This document shows positions 33,441-47,647 of a stretch of DNA of 64,000 bases, one piece after another (position 1 is the first letter of the stretch; the number at the start of each line of letters is the position of its first letter). The stretch comes from Epiperipatus broadwayi. Lineage: Eukaryota; Onychophora; Udeonychophora; Euonychophora; Peripatidae. The DNA lies in NCBI GenBank assembly GCA_028023455.1, contig JAQFVV010006335.1, positions 2,530,412 to 2,594,411 on the forward strand. Direction: 5' to 3'. The translations under genes were made by a program, and so were the position numbers. The notes beneath the pieces are model-generated. The model searched no databases, was not told the DNA's origin, and was given only the letters and a program-made list of their open reading frames with translations.

Positions 33441-35999
33441 TTGAGAGCACTCCTTAGTGAAAATAATTTTTAATTATTTAATTACTGTATTTACAAATAT
33501 TCAATTATTTAATTATGTATATTGCTATGAAAAAATACAGACATCAAATAATATATATATTGTGCCCTATTTTAAATTTTAGAATATGTTCTTTTAATAC
33601 ATTAATTATAGTTTGTCGATTATATCTTTAAAGTACAATTTGAGGCTAAAGCAAATATGTAGTATATAAAATTATAGTGAATTATTTAAAAAATGGTTAT
33701 GTAAAGCTTAAAATATTGTTTCATATGGTTGTAAAAGCTGGCCATATTAAATAACACAGCTATAAATATTAAAAGTATATTTAATAAATTCGATTTTAAT
33801 AGTTTAAAACTGATAATTTCATAAATGCTATATTAAAATTTATAATCATATTTAATAGTCAAAATTAATATAGTATATTTTTAAAATAAACTTTATGATG
33901 GTGAAAATTATATCTAGTTCTATATTTTTAAAATTATTCTTCCAAATTTTTTATAATTATTTTATATAATATAATAAGTGTATCAATTTTATAAATCTAG
34001 GCAGAGAAATAGATTGAAAATCATCTGTCAAACTTATTAATCATGTGACTTGTATACTTCATACTTTCACAAACATGCTTGTTTGTATTTAAAGAAACAA
34101 AGTTTAAAATATTTTAAAAGTTATATTATAGAATTGGATAGAATTATTGCCTATCATAAAAGCAAATAATAATAAATATTAAGTTAACTATTGTATGTAA
34201 TGTTTTAAATAATGTAATAAAGATGAATACAGTTAATAAAAAAAATAAATATTTTGTTTAAATAAAAATAGATAAATGGAATAAGTTGTTAAAATTGTTT
34301 TAAAAGTTATTTTAAATGTTTAAATAGTTTTAATAAAATAATAATTTATTTAAAAGTAATATTTTAAATAATATTTTAAGTTTATTGTATCATAGTTTTT
34401 TATTTTCAAATATAATTCTGCTATAAACTGAAAATATGTAAATTTGTTCTCAAGTTAAAGTAAGAATCAACCAATCAAATGAGGTATTCTTACAGACTAT
34501 AAATATGAATTGCACGAGGGTATAAGAGGAGATTAATAATGTATTGAAACCAGAGAAAGGTAAATTACAGCTATCAAAGAGAAAGTATTTTAAATTTTTA
34601 TTTTAGTCAATTTTTTAGTACTTTCTTATAACTTTATCTGCAAAAAACTAATTGATATTTTTAAAAGTATTTTGCAAAAGAGAGTTAAAATATATATATA
34701 TTTGGGAACTTCGTGAAAATGATTTTCTAATTTTTAAAAGTTAATTGCCAGGATTATTTTATCTGAAATTTGACCTAAACTTCACAATAAAAAATGGATA
34801 TTCTACGAAATAAAATATGTTTAAATTATAATGCAGCTTTATTTATGCTTAACCGGAGGACTGTTCTAACTCATAAAAGAACAATAAGGGCATTATGCTG
34901 GAAGCTTAAACAGAAAACTATTTGCTGTCTAAAAAAAATTGTGACGCATTATTTATAAGCTTATCCAGGAGTTTTTTTTTTTAAAAAAAGAATAAAATAT
35001 TTATATCATATGAGTTATCATAAAATATAATGAAAGAAATAGAATGTTTAGTCCTTTTTTAAGGAAAGATTTTTTTGGATATAAATTTTACAAGAATTAA
35101 AAAGAATTTATTAAGAAAAGAAACCTATATAAAAAATGGACATATAGTAGATAAATAAAGGATGGATCCATGAAAATACAAATATTGTGTAAAAGTTTAC
35201 CAGATAACTTAAGTTAAATTGAACAGAGTGATGCATCAGAGAATATTGATCAAACTTCGGGAGAATAATTCTTTAATATTACAGTTTAATAATTTTCATT
35301 CTGAATAGTAAAGACCCAGGAATATTTTCTATAAATTTTACTAAATGGATTAATAATTATTTTTATTTTTAAACTTTAACGCGCTTGGAGGAGAACATTT
35401 TAAAACTCTAGAGAAAATAATAAACATTTTTGGATTTTATCATGAACTATGGTCAAGTGAAGACGTAATTACAGTTTTAAATTTTTATTTTACTAACCTA
35501 GTTAAATGTAAATTTTTCTATTTATAAGATTAGGAAAACATAAAACATTAATTTGTTAATAACATAAAATTTATAATGTAATCTAATAATTTAGATAAGA
35601 ATATTTTTAAATAAAACATATGGATGTGTCTTTTCGTTTATGTATGCAATGTTTTTTCTATATCCAGTGGATGGAAGAAGCCTACTAAAAATGATGACCA
35701 GATAAAAAGGGTTATTTGGTAATAATAATAACTATTAATAATTTATAATGTATATTTTTGTTTTCTTTAGATCATCTATGAATCTAAGAATGAAGTGTAA
35801 AAGTTTTAATTATATGTAACGCATTTTCATACAACATTTTAAAAAAACATTATGAGATAGGATTGATTTGAAAATATGCATACAACGATTATTTTTTTTA
35901 TATATTAGTGATATAATCCAACATAATAACAAATAATTATGTGATTCTTTTAGAACTTTCATGTTATTGGATATTCAAATATTGTCTAAGTAGATTGTA
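33441..35999. other. Unassigned AT-rich region
   Basis: No ORF above 60 codons, no repeat partner recognised, a few A/T homopolymers (for example near 34975). Possibly diverged 3' sequence of the Penelope-like element at the left and of family B at the right. Confidence 0.4.
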
Positions 36000-38300
36000 T
36001 ATGATTAAACATATAGAATAATGAAGTAAGCAAACTTTTCTTATGGAACAGTGAAGATTATTTTAAAATTATCAGTGAATTTTATTTGTTGTTTTGTAAA
36101 TGCAGATAGTTATTTATCGATGTAAGATGTAGAAAAATCTTGAGAAATAATGTTGAGATAGTGGCTTGGTAGTACTATAGTTAGCAGGAAACCAAGATGA
36201 TGTATTTTTAAAAAAAATAGGATATGATAAGGAATAGAAATAATATTTAGTCTTTATGTGGTTATCAGCATAGTTAACAAATCCCTATGACTGATACACA
36301 TTTCATTTGTACAGTGTTTTATATGTCTTTAAATATTTGATGTTTTAAATAAAGCTGAAGAAGTAGCTTTAACATCGTTCATGTAGTAGAGGTTATTAGA
36401 CAGGTAAAGGTCATACCTCTTTGCACTGTGCCATGATTTTTTTGAGATATATTAAGAATGATACGCTAGCTTTCTTCCTTAAATCCTATACATCTGTTTT
36501 GCTATCTTTATTTCATGTAACTGCATTGTTCAGTAAGATATTTTGAAAAGAAATGATAAATAATTTAGAACTTAGGTTATGATATTGTTTTGTATAAGAT
36601 TGGTTTATTTGCTTAAAAGGAATAGAATTTATAACTTGAAATTGAAGGTCCAAAGTATACTAAGGAAAGGAAAGAATCATAGAATATATTTTGAATTAAT
36701 TTTCGGAAATGAAATATAAAGTTTTAAAATACTGTATCTAAACAAGATATTTTCTTTAGAATGTTGATTATTTTTTAATGCTTTATTTTTTTTGAAGAAA
36801 AATAAGTATTGCATATTTTTAAAATACAATAGTACAAAGTAAATTATATAAACAATATGCATAGTATATTTTTGTTAATTGAATAACAGGAATATTGATT
36901 ATTACACTTATATCATACTAAAGTAAGGCTAAATAAGAATGTATTATGATTAGTAAACATCGTGTGATAAAACACTAAAATCTAGTACTGAATTTTGGAT
37001 GAATATTTTATGTAACATCTTTGACTTTGCAAGATGAAATTTTTTTTTAATATTTTGAGAAATCCATACTCATTATAATTTTTTTTTTCTGTAGAATGTT
37101 TTCCTATGAATGTTTCTTTTAAAAATAAGATAGTTTAATAATATTAATGATGAAATATTCTGCTAATAAGTAAATATTTTTATAATAAGTTAGCCATAAT
37201 GAGAAACCAAATGGTACCATTTTTTTATTTATTTTGTCTTAAGTATAGATAAAGATATAACTAAACTATAAACTATTTTTATATAACTTAGTAGATAAAA
37301 ATGTAAGATTAAAATAAGGATATCCATTGTAAATAGTGTACATAAATTGTTTATTTTATTTGTTGTTGTTAATAAACTTTGTTAAAATTTGTTTTTCAAA
37401 ATTTTTGTGTCTTGATTGTTTATTTCTCCACTTCACTGCATGAAATCACAATATATTCATAACAATTGAAACAAAAATATAATTTTGCACAAAAAGATAA
37501 ATAGAGAGTTATATTTAAGAATTTAAATATTTTATTGGTAGTCTTCTAATTAAATAATTATAATTTTACATTGTTTTATTGGTCATAAATCAGTTATCAC
37601 AATAGTATACTGAATTATATGCTATCAGTTGCCACACATCCTTTGTTTATCAGATTATCATATGCTACCACATATTTATTATATTATTACATGAAGGTAA
37701 AAGATTATATAAAATTATTTTATTATTTTATTATGGTAATAAAAATATAATGAAAAGAAAAGATATCCAGTAGTAGCTAAACAATGAAGAATATTATTAT
37801 TATTATTATTTATTATTATTAGTTTCAGTGTAGTAGATTATGACATAAAATCCCTTTTCATATTTTACTACCGTATTTTTAAATTAACTTAGAATAAACT
37901 TTATGAACCTGAGATTATTTTATTGAGCTAGATTATTAAATAGAAGATTAAGATTTAATTATTAGTTTAGTCTTAGTGAGTAGAAGTTATTAAAGTTGTA
38001 AGAATACTATGAGTTTGTTATTTGAAATAGAAAGGGGGGATAGTGTTCTTATGCCATTGAGGTAGTATCCTTGGGATATTGGCTCAATGTAACCTATCTT
38101 GTCACTGTATTTTCACTTCAAGTCTCATGAAAATATTCAAATATTTATTTAATTTATTAATTTACTGAACCTTATTCGTATTTTTAATTTTAGCTAGTGA
38201 AACATTTTAATTTTAATGCTGAATATTTTATTTATTAATTATTAACTGAGCTAGAACCTGTTTTATTTTATATCATATATTATCTGAAAGTGAAGATGCA
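36000..38300 (-). repeat. Family B interspersed repeat, copy 3 (inverted)
   Basis: Reverse complement of family B. Clear anchors: 'gtagtagaggttatta...ggtcatacct' at 36385-36418 against 1736-1772; 'ttgttgttaataaactttgtt' at 37361 against 855-885; 'ttcttatgccattgaggtagtatcc...ggctcaatgta' at 38047-38092 against 180-225; 'gagctagaacctgtttta' at 38246 against 12126. The family start lies against a (TA)n array at 38319. The far end is vague. No gene. Confidence 0.65.
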
Positions 38301-38314
38301 CAAGTCAAGGTTAG

Positions 38315-38318
<4 letters not shown>

Positions 38319-38394
<76 letters not shown>
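38319..38394. repeat. (TA)n microsatellite
   Basis: About 75 bp of alternating TA next to the start of family B copy 3. The long IYIYIY reading frame through it is an artefact. Confidence 0.95.
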
Positions 38395-38395
<1 letters not shown>

Positions 38396-38399
<4 letters not shown>

Positions 38400-41023
38400 T
38401 TTATTTTGTCATAATTTTTTCAATAATATAACCAAAGATGTGACATATATAAATAATCCTCAAGATAAGTATTTCAAGCTGAACCAACTCTCATCAGTTG
38501 GACCATTATCATCTATTACACATGCTTTCATCATTTTTTTAGGATATTATAGATATCAATTTACTATAGTTTGTTTACAAGTACCAAACTTTTTGATCTT
38601 CCAACTTTGGCCCAGAATACTTTATATATTTATATTGTGAACTTACAATCAAGGTGATGGGACATTAGATCACACAGATAGGCATCATATAACATGATTT
38701 TTTGAAAAATTAGAGTATGAGTACTCTTACAGACAATGTCATGGCCAAATATAATTACTAAATACAAGATTTTTATATTATATCTAATTTTACCTTAGAT
38801 TTAATTTTATTTTATTATAAGTATAGTTTTTTGCAATTTAAAAATATTAACTTTATCTTCGGTCATAAAATATCTTAATCTCAGCTATCTTAATCTCTAC
38901 ATTCAAATTCAGACTGAAATGCATTTGGAACAAAAATTCTAATGATAATACTTTAATTTCTTAAAAATTATAACTATTAATTAAGCTATGTGGGGAACAT
39001 TTTATATTCTATCTAAACTTTATTCTTGATATGACTTTTTAAAAAAACAGAAATGAACCCACATTACAATAAAGTATTCAGTACTTAAATAATATATGAC
39101 TAGTGAGCTGAAAAATTTTCTAAATACTCTACAAATATAATTATTTAATTTCTGCTAACTATAAAGCACATGCAATTTTTAAAATAAAGTATAATATGGA
39201 ATAATGTAGAAGACGGTAATGATATTTTTTATGTTACTAACTATATAACAAGAGCATTTAAAATAAAGCAGCTAATATAATCTTCTGAAAGTGCAGTTAC
39301 ATAATTTGTAAATAAAATGAATAAATGAACTTTATGTGACCATTGACATGTACTTTTAAAAATAATTAAAGATGAAAACTTTATTAAAGTAGATTTTCTG
39401 ATAAACAAATGTGCTAATGCCATGATGTCGTAATGTCAACGTCAACAAAACAAAAACGTATTATATTAATAATAAGATATTTATTCACAACATATAACAA
39501 TCCGTATCATAAAAATATTTATTTACAATAAGGATTATTACTTCTTTTAATTTTTTAATCTTCTTTATTAAATTGAGAAATATTAACAAACTTTATACAT
39601 GTGTGTACCTTTTTTAAAATCATTCTTAAAAATTATAATACAAATCACATTCACTACCCAACAGTTTTTTCATCCATTAAATACGGTATTGAACTCAAAC
39701 ATAGTACCCATAGAGTAACAGCAATATATTTATATGCCTATATCTAGACCACTATTAAGATATTTAATACATTCCATGATCTAAAATACGTTTTTAAAAT
39801 GTTTTATTAAAAAAAAATATTATGCATGATAAGTACACATTGATATAATACTAATGGTACCTATGTTGGTGTGAGGAAATACACATGTGCAACATTTAAT
39901 ATATACTTTAAGTGTAAAATTATAGCTGAGCTAATAATGAAATATAAGATAACTATGCCTTTAGATATTTGCATTATGCAAAATACCTCTAATATTGAAA
40001 TACTAAGTGAAATGGATAATGAAATTACAAACTAGCAAAAAATGCAAACGAGTACCAATTAACACTGTTCAACCAGTTCCGATAAATAAATGAGTCACAT
40101 TTTCACTCATAGATGGGGCTAAATGCATATAACATTAATATATAATATTCACTGAAAATTTGCCCTAAAGGAATAATATTAATAATATGAGGCATAGAGA
40201 TAATAATAAATAAATGAATACTTGTACATCTAGCATGCCGTACAAATGACACATAATTCATCCACTCTGTTTAACATTATATGAATATACAGAGACAAAA
40301 GTGTCATTGAATAACCATGACATTTAATTTATATGCTATCTAAATAATTCTCTCTCACACACTGACTTTCAGAATACCTTCATTTATAAATACTTATATC
40401 AAATTCATTAAATCTGTTATACTTTTGGGTTCCATCAATTATTTAAGCTTGATTAATAATTTAGAAAACTCCAGAATAATCAAACACTAACCCACGGAAT
40501 TTTATCATATCTTACCAATCCCGTTTTTTGAATACCAACATTATACACATATTTGTAATATCATAAATATTTTTTTTTAAATAAGGTACAGACCTAATAA
40601 TACAGTACATAAATTGTCACTATAAATAGTTTTAAATTCAATGAAAAAATACATATGTGCTAAATATAATACTCTTTTTAACTTATGGAGCAAAGTAGTC
40701 ATTTTTTTTCAAAGGAAAATTCTGTCTACTGTTCACGCCTTTTATTATTATTATTATTATTTTCTTTGAATGATATAATAAAAGATAGTCTTTTATTAGG
40801 CAGAGTAAACACGAATATAAGGATTTATAATAAAATTTCTGGAAAAATGTTTTCAATGAAATTGAACAGATTTAGAATAAATAGCAATAGCTGACAGCAG
40901 AATATTAAATAACATATATATTCTTTTATAAAACATTTGTAATGGCAAGAAAGTTGAAGGAGTAATGAGCAAAAAATAAAAGCAAATTACAAAATGTATA
41001 GCTTGTCTTATTATATATATATA
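38396..41023. other. Unassigned AT-rich region
   Basis: Only short ORFs (38290-38640 continuing from the TA array, 39241-39423 minus, 40685-40894 plus, 40853-41077 minus), none with a recognisable domain. A (TTA)6-like run lies near 40742. No clear repeat partner. Confidence 0.4.
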
Positions 41024-43213
41024 TAGTAACGATCTGGAGAATAAGTAGACTAACGTATCTACACTACAGAGCGCCACTAGGCATTTGAACTAGAAAATTT
41101 ATAAAGTAGGCAGATATGTAAGTAAAAAAAAATATATTTTTTATTTTATATATTTTGTTTCCGGACATTAGCCCATTTTCACTAGCTCAGTGGAATAGCA
41201 GAGATTTAGATTTATAAATAACTCTTATCTAAGAATATATAAAAAAGAATAAAATAAGCCACAGCCACTAATTATACACACAAACATTTATTTACGCACA
41301 TATATAATATTTAAAATTGTTTTAGTATCAGTTTACATTTTAAAATTTAACTTACATTTTTTAACTTTGATTTTAATTTACATTTTAATTTTTATAAATT
41401 TACATTTTAATTTTTATAAGTTCGCACAGATGGGTTTATAAAAGTTTGTTTTAAAATGTTGAGTGTAGATCAGTTACATAGATTACACAGTTATAAACAT
41501 TTCAAAATAAACATAAACGATCAAAATACAAAGTCATTGATACCGTAAATTGCAGAGGGAATACAAGAAACCCAATAGCATTCATCATACGATACTTCAT
41601 TGATACCAATAACTTAAAAGACATCCGAATAAATACGTTTTAGATACTCACCATAAGGTATCATTATTTACCGAATGTCTATATATTTTGATCAAATATG
41701 AAAACCAAAAACATAATTAACCGATAACGAATCCATGCAACGTCCATACCCAACTTAAATTTAATGCATTTTTATTTAGAGTGTCGAGTATGAATAGACT
41801 ACATAGATTTGCATTTGAAAGAAAATATTCTATCCTTATTTAACCTTAGGCCAAAAGTTCGCAGTCAAACCAATGTCAATTCATCTGATATATTGATGCA
41901 TTCAATGTAATATGAAATATGGCAGCACAAAAGGTTAAGAGAAGAAATTGCCTCTCGTCAGATAGGAATACTACATCTATCTGACAAGAAGAGCAATAAA
42001 AAAAAAACTCCATAGGAAAGGACTGCGGTCATTTTGCCAACTTACGAATCGCATTCCATAGGCCAAAAAGGAAGTGTGCGGCATATAAAGTGATTCTGCC
42101 CATAGCAAATCTCATACTACATCTACTAATTACTCTAATATATCCAATCCATTGATCCAATTTAACTACGAAACAAATAACCCAAGATTACCCTCCCCTA
42201 ATATAACTTTACAAATCTATATAGCCATTCATGCCCAGCTTAAGTTTAACATGTATATAATATTAAATTAGCAAAATACAAAAATCATAAATAAAACTTA
42301 GAAGAACCAAAAAAATAAACAAATAAATAAATAGAAAATGATTAAAAAAAAACACATCAATAAAAAGTATTAATAAAGAATTTAATTTGGTCAGATAGGA
42401 TCCTATTTCTACTTTTTTTTAAATGCTGGGGAAGTTTATATTTTAAAGTTCTTAGTGTTTTCAAATTAATATTCATTTAAGTTCATAACGTGCTTACGGT
42501 TTTAGAAATGTTCATTAGTTATCTGTTGCTTGCCATTTGGAATCCAGCATTAAAATCTCTCGATGATCCTGTGGACCTCAATATAGGAAAAGCGATGTTT
42601 CATTTTCTTTTTTTTTTATAACAACTGAAGGAATTGAAAGTGCGTCTTCCGATCACTTTCGCCTCCGACTGTCTGACTTAACACATCTCAGTCTTCTCTT
42701 AAATTCTCTTCACTCACTGCTAATTTATTTCCAAACTTTTCTTTTATATGTAACTTTGGGATCCAATGGACATTACATCATGGAGATGATAATCCTTCCA
42801 TTGAGGTCTGATTTCTCGATGAATTTCTCTCATTTGCTATTAGTTTCTATTGTTTTCCTATCTGACCGATGCTTATACATTTAAAATGCCCAAGGGCTAG
42901 TTCACTTTGACTAATTAAAATAATCATTTCCATTTTTCAATAACATTAATTAATTTGTTTTCCAAACTTAAAGATATATTTTTATCTCTAAATCTTTTTA
43001 AGTTTTTGCTTTTAAAATACTTTTTCTATTTTTAATAAAGTTTTATTTTAATAATTTTTTTTCATCTGTGCGATTTTATATATATATGAGTTTAGTATAG
43101 AATTTTAATTTTGAATTTTTAATTCTTAAAAAAAAAAGTTTTATTTGCGAACTTTTATTTTTTTCTTGTTTAAAAATAAAAAACCAATGTAACGTACGTA
43201 TGTGCCCGTTACA
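41024..43213 (+). mobile_element. Family F copy 2, solo-LTR-like element
   Basis: Full-length partner of 27783-29937. It starts 'gtaacgatctgg' against (TA)n and ends 'cccgttaca' against (AT)n. Identity is high in blocks such as 'gcatttgaact', 'aggcagatatgta', 'cgagtatgaatagactacatag' and 'gaagaaattgcctctc'. No coding region. The LTR element starting at 43230 was inserted into, or next to, the TA array at its right end. Confidence 0.6.
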
Positions 43214-43229
43214 ATATATATATATATAT

Positions 43230-44722
43230 TGTGGCAGGATGGGTTTGAACCCAGTAACAAATAAAATTATTTAATCGGTAAACATATGTAGATGCAGATA
43301 TATATAATATTTAATTTTCTTTATTACGTGGTGGTGCTTACAAATACATAAACACGGGGGGAGGGACTCTGTCATTTTTAAATTATATATATGTGCATGT
43401 AACAAATGCGTGTATGAATGAATTAAGTAGTGAAATGAGAGAAACAAGATTTTGTTTCACACTTTAAAAACTAGAGGTTTCCGGCAGAATAAGATTCTAT
43501 TTTGTTATATTATAACAGAAGCTATGACACGCATTTTCACACATCTAACAGATCTGGTTAGTCCACATTGAAAATTGGAAGTGAGATAAAGAAGAAGCTT
43601 CTGGAACAAATGGAGGGAGGCTATAAAAGCGAGCCACCCAGAATTCATGGGATCTTTTTCCGGCAGAGCTACAACAATGAACACCTAAACAGTTTTAGTA
43701 TTTAACTTATATAATGGAGATTTCAAATGAAATGTGGGGGTAAGAGAAGCTGCATCAGATTTAAACCCCTAATCCTAACATGCTGCAGCTGCCTCAACTA
43801 ATAAAGCCATGTTCACTCGAACAACACATAATCCCAGTGTGGAATCAAATGAACCTCATTGGCCAATGGACATAAAGATCTTAATTCATTACCTTGAATT
43901 GCCTAATTTACCTGTGGAATGGAACTCTGTAATAGATAGATAAATCTGCTTTTACTACTTACCGGGAAGAGTCAGGTAGAGAACTTTATTTAATGATTTT
44001 ATTTGTCTTTGTGAAAAGGAAATTCTTGTGTTTTTTACTTACTATAAGTGAAGGTGACGTATGAACTAATTAATAAGGTTTCCTTAATGCCTCGTTCCAT
44101 TGCAAACATAATAGAGTAATCAGTGTCGGAAGTCATATGATACAAACTTTTTCATAGTATCGACTTTCACTACTTGAGTTGGGTATGAGAGATTTATTAT
44201 GGAAAGAATGACATATGTGTGTGATTTAAAATGACAGAGTAATAAATACATTTTTTTATATAATATTAAATAAATATACAAAGAAGTAGAGTGGAATTAG
44301 TTATTTATTTATAGATTCATTTATCTAGTTGTTATTATTTTTTATGTTTTAAAAAAAAAGAAAAGAAATCTTAACCCCATTAACGTAGCTACTCCTGGTG
44401 GTGATGCCACCAGACCATGAGAGGGATATTAGTGATGACCAACCTCTCTTACATTATGTAAATAGTATTCTTGTTGGTAATATATCCACTTTGCATAATT
44501 ATTATATTTGTATAGCATTGGCACTTGGTGTCTTTCAGATGACTATAAATACATGTTGGGGATATATTACGGTTGCGAGAATAAATCTATAAGATTGAAA
44601 TAATATTTTGGGTCAAAACTACTTAATTAAATAAAAATACATAGGCACATATATTAATACATCATATATACATGTTCAGTAGCGTATGCCTGTCTAGTGA
44701 GATGTAATGGGTTTTGTTATAT
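43230..44722 (+). repeat. 5' LTR of the gag-only element
   Basis: Starts 'tgtggcaggatgg' and ends 'ttttgttata' just before the primer-binding site. 'gggtttgaaccc' near the start is a tRNA T-arm-like (B box-like) motif. A TATA box lies at ~390 and AATAAA at 43800-43805, giving a U3 near 400 bp and a long U5. A 64-codon ORF at 44398 has no recognisable domain. Confidence 0.8.
43620..43629 (+). promoter_or_regulatory. TATA box of the gag-only element, 5' LTR
   Basis: 'gctataaaag', conserved at 46551-46560 in the 3' LTR. AATAAA follows about 180 bp downstream, as expected for a U3-R arrangement. Confidence 0.55.
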
Positions 44723-44745
44723 TGGCATCCCAACGAAAGGGCTTC
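44723..44745 (+). promoter_or_regulatory. Primer-binding site, tRNA-Lys-like
   Basis: TGGC-at-CCCAACG-aaa-GGGC directly follows the 5' LTR. It resembles TGGCGCCCAACGTGGGGC, the complement of the tRNA-Lys 3' end, with a few changes. Confidence 0.55.
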
Positions 44746-45035
44746 AAAAAGAAGTAGATGGGAATGGGGAGAGTTATGAGATATTAGAAATATGTTAATA
44801 AAGTGAAGGGTTTTATATTTTATTGAAGAAAGGGTTGTTTGGATATATAGTTCAAATGAATCATTAAATAAGTCGAAGGGCATTAATTTGTTAAATATAT
44901 ATCTTAAGAAATAACCATTTTGTCTGTTTGTAGTTGTGGAGTAGGTCAACCATACACAATCTGTTATTTCTTGTTTGTTTGTCTAATTCAACGAGGTTTC
45001 GAGAGGTAAAATAACTAACAGGAAGGCAGTGCAGG

Positions 45036-45900
45036 GTGCTGAGATGGGGGAGTGGGTCTGAGGAATTAATCAAAGATAAAATAAAAGAAAAAAAAATTAT
45101 GAAAACAAAAGTGCAAAAGAATATGGAAAAAGAGAAACAGGAAAATATGTTGGAGCAAATTTTGAAAAAGCTTGAAAGTCTAGAATTAAGATTCAGAGAT
45201 ATAGAAAAGAAAATGGAAAGATTAGAGCAAAAAGTGGGAATCAAAGACAAGAATGATTTGGGGGAACAGGAAGGTGAAAAGACAGATATGGAGAGTGGAG
45301 ATGAACAGAAGCAAGATGCTCAGACAGATATGGAGAGTGGAGATGAACAGAAGCAAGGTGCTCAAGTAACCCCCTCAGGAAAACTGACAGCAGTAATAAA
45401 CCACATGATGGTGCAAGGGAGTATGAACCAATTCCTAAAAATTTGTCCATTTGCAGGTAGGATGTGGGAATCACCGGCTGAGCATCTACATAGCCTAGAA
45501 AAGATATTTCAATATAAATCTCATGGTGGAAGAAAGTAAGGTAATTGTAGCATGTGGCAACCTCACAGATAAATGCCCAGTCATGGTGGGATGCACTTGA
45601 TCCACAGTCAGCTACTTTTGAAGAGTATTGAAAAGAAGTGTGAGGCCTTTTGGTCCAAGGATAGGTAGGAGTTAATGTGCTATCAAATTATGCAAGAAAA
45701 GTTTAAAGAAGGTGCAATGATATCTATTCACAATTTTTTCATAAACAGGTGGCCAGACTGCAGACATTGGATGCATACAACATGACCGAGAGTCATATAT
45801 TCTACATTATATGACACAGAATGCCCATGAGAGTGGAATAGATGATCTTGGGGGCAGGGAAAGCATCACTGGGAGAGATTGCGGAGCTGCTCAATGCCTT
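45036..45900 (+). pseudogene. Gag (capsid) of the Ty3/gypsy-like element, frameshifted
   Basis: The open part runs 45036-45539 (167 codons). The ancestral start may be the Met at about 45099. It has a Lys/Glu-rich coiled-coil-like N-terminus with leucine heptads (LEQILKKLESLELRFRDIEKKM), then a direct duplication of a 16-residue acidic unit containing TDMESGDEQKQ. The capsid-like part follows: FAGRMWESPAEHLHSLEKIFQ. After a frameshift near 45530 the next frame gives AQSWWDALDP (about 45576-45605), the 'A-x-x-WW' landmark of the retrotransposon gag domain, and a stop soon follows. Later fragments up to ~45900 read LNAFDL-like. No zinc knuckle seen. It would package the element RNA if intact. 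Confidence 0.75.
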
Positions 45901-46134
45901 TGACCTGAGCTTGTATGACTATGGTGGGCATCATGAAGCAGTAAAAGAGGATTAAAGAAGCCAGAGAATGGGAGTGGATACCTTTCCAAAATGTAGAGAA
46001 ACACACAAAAAGGAGAGACCACCAGAGCAGCTGAACTTCGGACCAAGAAAAGAAGCAGTGTGACATATGAGGTGAAATAGATGTGTTATACGAAAGGAGC
46101 CGTTCAAAATATGCAAATGTATTTGAAGGCTTTT

Positions 46135-46145
46135 GGAAGAGGGAG
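46135..46145 (+). promoter_or_regulatory. Polypurine tract of the gag-only element
   Basis: 'ggaagagggag' five bases before the 3' LTR start, the expected place for plus-strand priming. Confidence 0.65.
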
Positions 46146-46150
46146 TATTG

Positions 46151-47647
46151 TGTGACCGAATGGATTCAAACCCAGTCACAAATAAAATTATTTAATCAGT
46201 AAACATATGTGGACATAGATATATATATATATAATATTTAATTTTGTTTATTACGTGGTGGTGTTGGTTAGAAATACATAAATGTGGGAAGAGGGACTCT
46301 CTCATTTTTAAATGATATATATGTGCATGTAACAAATGTGTGTATGAATGAATTAAGTAGTGAAAAGAGAGAAACAAGAATTTGTTTCATGCTTTAAAAA
46401 CTAGAGGTTTCCGGCAGAGTGAGATTTTATTTTTTGTTATATTACAATAGAAGCTACGACACGTGTTTTCACACATCTAACAAACCTGGTTAGTCCACAT
46501 TGAAAATCAGAAGTGAAATAAAAAAGAAGCTTCTGGAACAAATGGAGAGGGCTATAAAAGCAAGCCACCCAGAATGCATGGGATCTTTTTTTGGCATTGC
46601 TACAACAGTGAACACCTAAATGTTTTTAGTATTTAACTTATATAATAGCGATTTTTAAAAAAAAAATGTCAGGGTAAAAGAAGATGCATTGGATTCAAAC
46701 CCCTAAACCCAACCTGCTGCAGTGCCTCAACTAATAAAACCATGATGTCTTGAAACAACACATATTTCCAGTGTGGAATCAAATGAACCTCATTGGCCAA
46801 TGGACATGAAGATCTCAAATCCTTACCTTGAATTGCCTAATCTACCTGTGGAATGAAACTCTGTAATAGATAGATAAATCTGCTTCTACTACTTCCTGCG
46901 AAGAGTCAGGTAAAGAACTATAATTAATGATTTTATTTTTCTTTGTGAAAAAGAAATTCTTGTGTTTTTTACTTACTATAAGTGGAGGTGACATATGAAC
47001 TAATTAATAAGGTTTCCTTAAGGCCTCATTCCATTGCAGACATAATAAAGTAATCAGTGTCAGAAGTCATGTGATACAAACTTTTTCATAGTATTGACTT
47101 TCACTACTTGAGTTGCGTATGAGAGATTTATTATGGAAAGAATGACGTATGTGTGTGATTTAAAATGACAGAGTAATAAATACATTTTTTTATAATATTA
47201 AATAAATATACAAAGAAGTAGAGTGGAATTAGTTATTTATTTATAGATCCATTTATCTAGTTGTTATTATTTTTTTATGTTTAAAAAAAAAGAAAGATCT
47301 TAACCCCATTCGTAGCTACTCCCGCAGTGATGCCACCAGACCATGAGACTGAGCTAGCTGATGGCCAAAACCTCTCTCACATTATGTAAATAGTATTCTT
47401 GTTGGTAATATATCCACTTCACATAATTCTTATATTCATATAGGATTGGTGCTTGGTGTCCTTCAGATGACCATAAATACCTATTGGGAATACATTACAG
47501 TTGCGAGAATAAATCCATAAGTTTGAAATAATAATATTTTGGATCAAAACCAATTAATTAAATAAAATACATAGGCACGTATATTGATACATCATATATA
47601 CATATCCGGTAGAGTATGCCTGTCTAGTGAGAGGTAATAGGTTTTGT

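Noticed and set aside
38290-38640. IYIYIY-type frames (also 7626-7811, 19216-19404, 30128-30419)
   Set aside because: They are translations of (TA)n arrays; the non-repeat remainder shows no domain.
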